Source: Pontibacillus sp. HMF3514
Lineage (GTDB): Bacteria; Bacillota; Bacilli; Bacillales; BH030062
DNA length: 64,000 nt
Direction of reading: 5' to 3'
NCBI RefSeq assembly: GCF_009858175.1
Contig: NZ_CP047393.1
Span: forward strand, 3,224,001 to 3,288,000
The stretch's first letter is position 1; each line of letters starts with the position of its first letter. Below are positions 61,354 to 64,000 of the stretch, one piece after another. The notes under the pieces are model-generated. The model did not search any database and was not told the origin of the DNA. It worked only from the letters and a program-made list of their open reading frames with translations. The translations under genes were made by a program, and so were the position numbers.

Positions 61354-63870
61354 CTATTTACCACAACAGTGCTTATATTTTCTGCCGCTACCGCATGGGC
61401 ATGGTTCGTTACGCCCTACTGCGTTGTTGTTTCGTACTGGGCGGCGTTTCTTTTCTTTTTGGTTTTCTTGATCATCGCCTGAAACAGCTGTTGCACCTTT
61501 AGCAACTTCTTGACGCTGCAGGTTATCGCGGATTTGAGCTTTCATGACGTATTTTGAAACTTCTTCTTCAATCGTCGCGATCATTTGCTCAAACATTGCG
61601 AAGCCTTCCATCTGGTATTCACGTAGAGGGTCGGTCTGACCGTACGCACGAAGGTGAATACCCTGACGAAGCTGATCCATCTGGTCGATGTGGTCCATCC
61701 ATTTCGTATCAACAGTACGAAGAAGGATAACCTTTTCGAACTCACGCATTTGCTCATCCGTAAGTTCTTCTTCTTTTTCATCGTATTTCTTCTTCGTTTT
61801 TTCAAGAATGATCTCTACGATTTCCTCTTGGTCTTTGCCTTTTAGTTCACTTACTTCAATGTCGCCTTCATCAAGAAGGTTTCCTTTCAAGTAGTCAACT
61901 AACGCGTCAAGGTCCCAGTTCTCATCAAGTTCGTCATTTGTATGGCTCTGAACCTGACGCTCAACCGTAGATTTCATCATCTCTTCGATAATTCCACGAA
62001 GGTTATCGGATTCAAGTACCTCATTACGCTGCTTGTAAATAACCTCACGTTGCTGACGAAGTACATCGTCATAGGCAAGTAGTGTCTTACGAGCGTCGAA
62101 GTTGTTACCTTCAACACGTTTTTGTGCTGATTCAACAGCTCTTGAAACCATCTTACTTTCGATTGGCTGAGAGTCATCCATGCCAAGACGATCCATCATT
62201 GAACGCATATTGTCTGATCCGAAACGACGCATTAATTCGTCATCCATGGATAGATAGAATTGCGATACACCTGGGTCACCCTGACGACCAGAACGTCCGC
62301 GTAGCTGGTTATCAATACGACGGGATTCGTGACGCTCAGTACCGATAACAGCAAGGCCGCCAAGATCTTTTACACCGTCACCAAGCTTGATATCTGTACC
62401 ACGACCGGCCATGTTTGTTGCGATCGTAACGGCACCTTTTTGACCAGCATTCTCAATGATTTCGGCCTCACGGAAGTGGTTTTTCGCGTTTAGGACGTTG
62501 TGTGGTACGCCGGCTTTTTTCAGATACTGCGAGATAAGCTCTGACGTTTCAACCGCTACCGTACCAACAAGTACAGGCTGACCGCGTGTGTAACGCTCTT
62601 TAATATCTTCGACAAGTGCTTTGAACTTCGCATCCACTGACTTGTAGATCATGTCTGCTTTATCATCACGAACAATTGGTTTATTCGTCGGAATCACCAC
62701 AACGTTCATGTTGTAGATGTTACGGAACTCTTCTTCTTCCGTTTTCGCTGTACCCGTCATACCGGATAGCTTTTCATACATACGGAAAAAGTTCTGGAAC
62801 GTGATTGTTGCTAGAGTCTGGCTTTCATTACGTATTTGAAGCCCTTCTTTTGCTTCAATTGCCTGGTGAAGTCCATCACTGTAGCTACGTCCCTTCATTA
62901 AACGACCTGTAAATTGGTCAACGATTACAACTTCAGCATCTTGAACAACGTAATCCTGGTCACGAATCATAGACGTATGAGCTTTCAACGCCTGATTGAT
63001 ATGGTGAGTAAGCGTTACATTGTTTAAGTCGAATAAGTTTTCGATATTGAAAAAGCGCTCTGCTTTGTTGATTCCTTCTTCAGTCAGTTGAACGCCTTTT
63101 GTTTTTTCATCGTACGTGTAATCTTCTTCTTGCTTTAATGTTCTTACATACTGGTCTGCTTGTTGATACATGGTTGCTGACTTTTGTGCAGAACCAGAGA
63201 TGATTAACGGGGTACGCGCTTCATCAATCAAAATGGAGTCGACCTCGTCAATGATGGCAAAATGAAGAGGACGTTGTACCATTTGTTCTTTATAAAGAAC
63301 CATGTTGTCACGAAGGTAGTCGAAACCAAACTCATTGTTCGTTCCGTACGTGATATCTGCATCGTATGCTTCACGCTTCTCTTCTTTTGACATACCATTT
63401 AAGTTCAGGCCAACCGAAAGGCCTAGGAAATTATAAAGCTTGCCCATTTCTTCCGCGTCACGACTAGCTAAGTAGTCGTTAACCGTGATAATGTGGACGC
63501 CTTTTCCAGTTAAAGCGTTTAGGTAAGCAGGCATTGTGGATGCAAGTGTTTTACCTTCACCTGTTTTCATCTCAGCGATATTACCCTCATGAAGGGAAAT
63601 CGCACCACTTAGCTGAACTGGGAATGGTCGCATTTCCAGAACACGCTTTGAAGCTTCACGAACAATCGCAAAAGCTTCAGGCAAAATATGATCAAGGCTT
63701 TCTCCGTCTTGGATACGACCTTTGAACTCTTCTGTTTTTTCTTGAATTTGATCGTCTGTAAGTTTCTCGTATTCAGGTTCTAACGATTCGATCTGATCGA
63801 CAACTTTTTGAACTTGCTTCAGTTGACGTGAATTCTCATCGCCGAAAACTTTTTTGATTAAAGCACGCAT
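61354..63870 (-). CDS. secA: preprotein translocase ATPase SecA
   Basis: 838 residues. Walker A MKTGEGKT (about 102), DEAD-like [15 protein letters not shown], motif [15 protein letters not shown], and the C-terminal zinc motif [13 protein letters not shown]. It drives Sec-dependent export, including secreted proteins encoded here such as the M6 protease. Followed by prfB. Confidence 0.97.
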   Translation of the reverse strand: MRALIKKVFGDENSRQLKQVQKVVDQIESLEPEYEKLTDDQIQEKTEEFKGRIQDGESLDHILPEAFAIVREASKRVLEMRPFPVQLSGAISLHEGNIAEMKTGEGKTLASTMPAYLNALTGKGVHIITVNDYLASRDAEEMGKLYNFLGLSVGLNLNGMSKEEKREAYDADITYGTNNEFGFDYLRDNMVLYKEQMVQRPLHFAIIDEVDSILIDEARTPLIISGSAQKSATMYQQADQYVRTLKQEEDYTYDEKTKGVQLTEEGINKAERFFNIENLFDLNNVTLTHHINQALKAHTSMIRDQDYVVQDAEVVIVDQFTGRLMKGRSYSDGLHQAIEAKEGLQIRNESQTLATITFQNFFRMYEKLSGMTGTAKTEEEEFRNIYNMNVVVIPTNKPIVRDDKADMIYKSVDAKFKALVEDIKERYTRGQPVLVGTVAVETSELISQYLKKAGVPHNVLNAKNHFREAEIIENAGQKGAVTIATNMAGRGTDIKLGDGVKDLGGLAVIGTERHESRRIDNQLRGRSGRQGDPGVSQFYLSMDDELMRRFGSDNMRSMMDRLGMDDSQPIESKMVSRAVESAQKRVEGNNFDARKTLLAYDDVLRQQREVIYKQRNEVLESDNLRGIIEEMMKSTVERQVQSHTNDELDENWDLDALVDYLKGNLLDEGDIEVSELKGKDQEEIVEIILEKTKKKYDEKEEELTDEQMREFEKVILLRTVDTKWMDHIDQMDQLRQGIHLRAYGQTDPLREYQMEGFAMFEQMIATIEEEVSKYVMKAQIRDNLQRQEVAKGATAVSGDDQENQKEKKRRPVRNNNAVGRNEPCPCGSGRKYKHCCGK

Positions 63871-63928
63871 GTATAACGCTCCCCTATTTATAGAAATCCG
63901 TTATTTCATATAGATTGATCCAACCATA

Positions 63929-63958
63929 ATCATAACACTAGTCCTAGTCGGATGACAA
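63929..63958 (-). promoter_or_regulatory. secA promoter
   Basis: On the minus strand TTGTCA (63953-63958), 18 bases, TATGAT (63929-63934), about 60 bases before the secA start. Beyond it, to the window edge, nothing was recognised. Confidence 0.65.
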
Positions 63959-64000
63959 CTGGAGTCCCCTTGTATGGGACAGTCCTCCCAGATGGTATTA

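Overview
The window looks like chromosomal DNA of a low-GC, Gram-positive, aerobic Bacillaceae bacterium. The evidence is gene content and order: hprK-lgt-yvoD-ppaX-yvoF, yvcI-rapZ-yvcK-whiA-crh, yvlBCD, uvrBA, minJ/ctpB, cwlO-like/ftsX/ftsE/cccB/yvjA and prfB-secA all match the Bacillus subtilis plan. Acidic secreted proteins would fit a moderate halophile such as a Halobacillus or Pontibacillus relative, but this is only an impression. No rRNA, tRNA, CRISPR array, prophage or transposase gene was seen. Almost every gene is on the minus strand; the exceptions are a small membrane protein and clpP at the left edge, a flavodoxin operon near 49.7-50.5 kb and a phospholipase-like gene at 52.3 kb.

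Layout: 0-3 kb small membrane protein, clpP and an ABC exporter; 3.4-10 kb Crh, WhiA, YvcK, RapZ, Nudix, TrxB and a TPR protein; 10.2-16.7 kb an eight-gene his operon (hisZGDBHAF-IE); 17-18.7 kb bioY-bioB with a BirA operator; 18.8-22.4 kb a MerR-controlled acyl-CoA ligase/dehydrogenase operon; 22.8-26 kb glpK-glpD; 26.2-31 kb a PAS-STAS protein and the hprK operon; 31-36.5 kb AAC(3)-like acetyltransferase, yvlBCD, bacillithiol genes and a methyltransferase; 36.5-43.5 kb uvrBA and prfC; 43.6-49.3 kb immune-inhibitor-A protease, MinJ and CtpB; 49.6-53.7 kb iron- and zinc-responsive genes, a phospholipase-like protein, and an AhpD-like gene with an in-frame UGA; 53.8-60.1 kb cell-wall hydrolase, FtsEX, cytochrome c551, YitT-family protein and a NERD protein; 60.2-63.9 kb prfB (programmed frameshift) and secA.

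Several parts connect. HprK and Crh belong to carbon catabolite control, and GlpK keeps the histidine motif through which HPr is known to activate it. CtsR (clpP), BirA (bioYB), MerR (lipid operon), Fur (flavodoxin) and LexA (uvrBA) sites can be read directly in the promoters.

The most unusual signals are not ordinary genes. (1) Five arrays of degenerate tandem repeats share an exact 21-bp period but mostly have different unit sequences; each lies immediately downstream of a minus-strand gene, four of them at its terminator. (2) Six copies of an interspersed element differ in sequence yet keep their helices through compensatory changes. (3) The AhpD-like gene has UGA exactly at the catalytic cysteine of the E-x11-C-x2-C-x3-H motif, followed at suitable spacing by a small stem-loop, so it is a candidate selenoprotein. 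(4) Two unrelated operons (ABC exporter and yvlBCD) share a 37-bp promoter element. Start codons were re-chosen from ribosome binding sites in many genes, so coordinates often differ from the longest open frame.
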